This document shows, one piece after another, positions 61,020 through 64,000 of a stretch of 64,000 bases of DNA. Location of the stretch: contig NZ_JACGWS010000015.1 of assembly GCF_014397005.1 (NCBI RefSeq), positions 62,001 through 126,000 on the forward strand. Reading direction: 5' to 3'. Below the pieces are notes generated by a model that had not been told where the DNA came from, searched no databases, and worked only from the letters and a program-made list of their open reading frames with translations. Numbering within the stretch: position 1 is the first letter of the stretch; every line of letters begins with the position of its first letter. This stretch comes from Kordia aestuariivivens (GTDB lineage: Bacteria; Bacteroidota; Bacteroidia; Flavobacteriales; Flavobacteriaceae). The position numbers were made by a program, and so were the translations under genes.

Positions 61020-62708
61020 ATGCGTTGGACATTAAAACCAAAACCAGAAGCACATAAACTCAAGCATTTAATGGAAGCGTTGCAAGTCAACGAAACTGTT
61101 GCGACACTTTTATTACAAAGAGGAATTGAAACTTACGAAGCGGCAAAAACCTTCTTTCGTCCTTCGTTAGACGATATTCATGATCCGTTTTTGATGAAAG
61201 ATATGAATCTCGCTGTCGCGCGAATTGACAAAGCAATTGCCGATGGTGAAAACATTATGGTATATGGCGATTATGATGTTGACGGAACAACTTCGGTTGC
61301 GTTGGTTTCTTCGTATCTAAAAACAATCTACCCAAACATAGCAAGTTATATTCCAGATCGGTATGAAGAAGGGTATGGATTGTCCTTTCAAGGAATTGAT
61401 TTTGCGGAAGACAATGATATTTCATTAATTATTACACTCGATTGTGGCATCAAAGCCATCGATAAAGTAGCGTATGCTTCCGAAAAAAACATTGATATTA
61501 TTATATGCGATCATCACCGACCGGGAACCGAATTGCCAAAAGCAGTTGCGGTTTTAGATCCAAAACGAGACGATTGCAACTATCCGTATGACGAATTGTG
61601 TGGTTGCGGTGTTGGTTTCAAGTTGATTCAAGCATTAAGCTCTAAAAGAGGTCAAACTATTGAAGATTTATTTCCGTATTTAGACTTGGTTGCAACCGCA
61701 ATTGCCGCAGATATTGTGCCGCTTACAGGCGAAAACAGAACCTTAGCACATTTTGGAATGCAAGTGATCAATTCGGCACCAAGAGCAGGAATTAAAGCAA
61801 TTATTGATCAATTAAAAAAGACGTCACTTACCATTACTGATGTTGTTTTTGTCGTTGCACCACGAATTAATGCAGCGGGAAGAATCAGTCAAGGATTGCA
61901 CGCAGTAACATTGCTTACTGAGGACGATCTTGAGGTTGCCAAACAATACGCAGCATCTATTGAAACGTATAACACGGAACGTCGCGCGCTCGATCAAGAA
62001 ATTACAAAAGAAGCTTTTGAGCAAATAGAAAAATTAGAAGAACAAGAACGTTTTACCACAGTTGTATACAATGAAAATTGGCACAAAGGTGTCATAGGAA
62101 TTGTGGCTTCACGCTTGATAGAAACCTATTACCGTCCAACACTAGTATTCACAAAAAGTGGCGATAAAATTGCGGCTTCTGCACGTTCCGTCAAAGGATT
62201 TGATGTTTACAATGCCTTGGAACAATGCAAAGAACATTTGATTCAGTTTGGTGGACACAAATACGCGGCAGGATTGACAATGAAAGAAGAAAAGTATCAA
62301 GATTTTAAAGATGCGTTTGAAGAAGTTGTCAAAAATACGATTGATAAAAACTTGCTGACGCCAGAAATTCTAATTGATACAAAAATCACGCTCAAAGAAA
62401 TTACGCCAAAATTTTATAGAATTCTAAAGCAATTTTCACCATTTGGACCTCAAAATATGAGTCCTGTTTTTATGAGTACACAATTGCAAGACAATGGTTG
62501 GGCAAAATGTGTTGGCGCTGAAAAAGATCATTTAAAATTGAATGCGGTTCAACAAAGATCAAATCCTATTGCAGGTATCGGATTCAACTTGGGCGATAAA
62601 CTTTCTACCGTAAAAAACAAAAAACCGTTTGACGCTGTCTATTCTGTAGATGAAAACGAATGGAACGGCAATGTAACGCTTCAATTACGCTTGCGAGATA
62701 TTAAATAA
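61020..62708 (+). CDS. recJ: single-stranded-DNA-specific exonuclease RecJ
   Basis: RecJ degrades single-stranded DNA 5' to 3' in recombination and repair. The DHH phosphoesterase motifs are intact: MVYGDYDVDGTTSVAL, TLDCGIKAID, IIICDHHRPG, and the DHHA1 region QFGGHKYAAGLTM. The 562-residue length is normal for this phylum. A cluster of palindromic repeats lies directly upstream, and a partial copy (GTATCGAGAAATACTCGG) lies downstream near 62743. Confidence 0.97.
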   Translation: MRWTLKPKPEAHKLKHLMEALQVNETVATLLLQRGIETYEAAKTFFRPSLDDIHDPFLMKDMNLAVARIDKAIADGENIMVYGDYDVDGTTSVALVSSYLKTIYPNIASYIPDRYEEGYGLSFQGIDFAEDNDISLIITLDCGIKAIDKVAYASEKNIDIIICDHHRPGTELPKAVAVLDPKRDDCNYPYDELCGCGVGFKLIQALSSKRGQTIEDLFPYLDLVATAIAADIVPLTGENRTLAHFGMQVINSAPRAGIKAIIDQLKKTSLTITDVVFVVAPRINAAGRISQGLHAVTLLTEDDLEVAKQYAASIETYNTERRALDQEITKEAFEQIEKLEEQERFTTVVYNENWHKGVIGIVASRLIETYYRPTLVFTKSGDKIAASARSVKGFDVYNALEQCKEHLIQFGGHKYAAGLTMKEEKYQDFKDAFEEVVKNTIDKNLLTPEILIDTKITLKEITPKFYRILKQFSPFGPQNMSPVFMSTQLQDNGWAKCVGAEKDHLKLNAVQQRSNPIAGIGFNLGDKLSTVKNKKPFDAVYSVDENEWNGNVTLQLRLRDIK

Positions 62709-62873
62709 TGTATCAATGTATTATTTTGAAAATGTACCAATTTGTATCGAGAAATACTCGGAAACAGAATTAGAGGTCATTTCAAACCACAACTTATCAA
62801 CACGAAAACGATTGCATAACTTCGTTTTATTCCGAAAAATGTACTTTTAGTAGCTAAATCAACCATAGGTATT

Positions 62874-64000
62874 ATGAAAACCATTTTTAAAGCGATTCTT
62901 TTTCTTGGAATCTATTGTTTTATTTCTTGCGATAAAGAAACTACAGCAGTTACGATAAGTTCTCCAGATGAAAAATTGAAAGTTGCTGTTTTTCTGTCTG
63001 AAAAAGGCGTTGCGCAGTATACAATAATTCGTGATACAAAAACGGTTATTGATACGTCTTCACTAGGTTTTGACTTAAAAGATATGCCTTCTTTACATGC
63101 GAATTTCAAAATTGTAAAGACACTTACCAAAACGGTTGATGAGACTTGGAAAATGCCTTGGGGCGAACAGGAAAATGTGCGAAATCAGTATAAAAAATTA
63201 ACGGTTGAACTTCAAGAGAAAGATTCGTTGCAACGAAAATTAAATTTGGTGTTTAAAGTATATAATGATGGAATTGGTTTTCGATATGAAATTCCTTCGC
63301 AAGAACATTTAAAAGAAGTCATTATTACCGATGAAAACACACAATTTCAATTGACTGGCGATCATACTTCGTGGTGGATTCCGGGCGATTGGGATATTTA
63401 TGAACACTTATATACCACGTCAAAAATTTCCAAAATTGATGCATTGAGCAAAGCAAATCATGGAAGTTTAGCACAAACCTATATTCCTGAAAATGCAGTC
63501 AATACACCAGTTACCATGCGAACAGCTGACGGTTTGCACATTAGCATTCATGAAGCAGCATTGATAGATTATTCGGGAATGACGTTGAAAGTTGACACGG
63601 AAAATTTATCCTTACAAAGTGAATTGGTAGGTTCAGAACGCACAAAATACAAAGTAAAAAGAACCACGCCATTTACAACACCTTGGCGAACAATTCAGGT
63701 CACAGAAAAAGCTACAGAATTAATTGATTCTAAACTGATTGTAAACTTAAATGAACCTTCTAAAATTGATGATATTTCATGGTTTACGCCGATGAAATAT
63801 ACTGGAATTTGGTGGGAAATGCATTTAGGAAAATCTTCTTGGGACAAAGCAGCGGGAAAACACGGCGCAACCACGGAAAACGCCAAAGCATTCATTGACT
63901 TTTCTACCAAAAACAATATTGGCGGCGTACTAATTGAAGGTTGGAATACAGGTTGGGAACATTGGATTGGCTTTGAAGATCGTGAAGGAGTTTTTGATTT
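62874..64000 (+). CDS. GH97-family glycoside hydrolase lipoprotein, 3' end outside window
   Basis: The visible 375 residues start with a lipoprotein signal (FKAILFLGIYCFISCDKE). A beta-sandwich N-terminal domain (ISSPDEKLKVAVFLSEKG, FKVYNDGIGFRYEIP, ADGLHISIHEAALIDYSGM) is followed by the start of the catalytic barrel (PMKYTGIWWEMHLGKSSW, GGVLIEGWNTGWEHW), characteristic of GH97 (SusB-like) alpha-glucosidases or galactosidases. Catalytic residues lie mostly beyond the window edge, so inverting or retaining type cannot be told. Confidence 0.93.
   Translation, partial: MKTIFKAILFLGIYCFISCDKETTAVTISSPDEKLKVAVFLSEKGVAQYTIIRDTKTVIDTSSLGFDLKDMPSLHANFKIVKTLTKTVDETWKMPWGEQENVRNQYKKLTVELQEKDSLQRKLNLVFKVYNDGIGFRYEIPSQEHLKEVIITDENTQFQLTGDHTSWWIPGDWDIYEHLYTTSKISKIDALSKANHGSLAQTYIPENAVNTPVTMRTADGLHISIHEAALIDYSGMTLKVDTENLSLQSELVGSERTKYKVKRTTPFTTPWRTIQVTEKATELIDSKLIVNLNEPSKIDDISWFTPMKYTGIWWEMHLGKSSWDKAAGKHGATTENAKAFIDFSTKNNIGGVLIEGWNTGWEHWIGFEDREGVFD

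Noticed and set aside
1-64000. tRNA, rRNA, insertion sequences, integrases or phage genes.
   Set aside because: None recognised on either strand.

Overview
The window is low-GC chromosomal DNA from a member of the Bacteroidota, almost certainly a marine-type Flavobacteriaceae. The evidence is type IX secretion C-termini of both kinds (type A and the gliding-associated type B), a PID-CTERM mini-protein, lipoprotein signals, the near absence of Shine-Dalgarno sequences, and family-typical housekeeping gene order. Genus cannot be fixed from sequence reading alone; a Kordia-like organism is a weak guess. No rRNA, tRNA, CRISPR array, prophage or insertion sequence was recognised.

Layout. 1-9.4 kb holds a Gre-like factor, an FAD oxidoreductase, a DUF2975/XRE pair, and the lipid and cofactor block accC-accB-fabH-rpmF-DUF177-pdxA (minus strand) with divergent ribE. 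9.7-15.4 kb is a tripartite RND efflux operon. 15.7-29 kb is mostly minus strand: a type IX secreted FG-GAP/ASPIC protein paired with a diheme lipoprotein cytochrome, an ABC ATPase, a prolyl oligopeptidase, DoxX, asd, mscL, alr and tdk. 29-34 kb has a giant DUF11 adhesin-like protein and rsmI.

34-48 kb looks like an exopolysaccharide locus. It contains a degenerate GT2, a receiver-GT2 fusion ending in an A10 tract, a large GT-C-like membrane protein, a secreted protein, a membrane-anchored GH5-like hydrolase, a GT4, a Wzx-like flippase, a STAS protein without a phosphorylatable serine, and a TPR/outer-membrane-barrel protein. A HipB-like regulator with a deletion scar of hipA and a PIN/excisionase-type toxin-antitoxin pair are also there. 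49-58 kb holds a type IX secreted protein and a tightly packed signalling operon: CheY-like receiver, H-NOX, multi-PAS kinase, FIST protein (NosP-like), second kinase, Hpt and LytTR regulator. 58.5-64 kb carries a zinc-ribbon membrane protein, a carboxymuconolactone decarboxylase-like protein, OsmC, a GIY-YIG nuclease among palindromic repeats, recJ and a truncated GH97 gene.

How it may work together (inference). The boxes upstream of the receiver-GT2, GT4, STAS-flippase, type IX protein and H-NOX operons share a motif, TAGACGAAATGC or a variant, usually as two copies exactly 21 bp apart. That is the geometry of LytTR binding sites, and a LytTR regulator ends the H-NOX/FIST operon. The simplest model is a nitric-oxide-responsive phosphorelay controlling the adjacent exopolysaccharide locus.

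Intergenic DNA is rich in short palindromic repeats. Several families start with a GTCA head and have stems that change in a base-paired manner between copies. One family forms an inverted pair exactly around the GIY-YIG gene.
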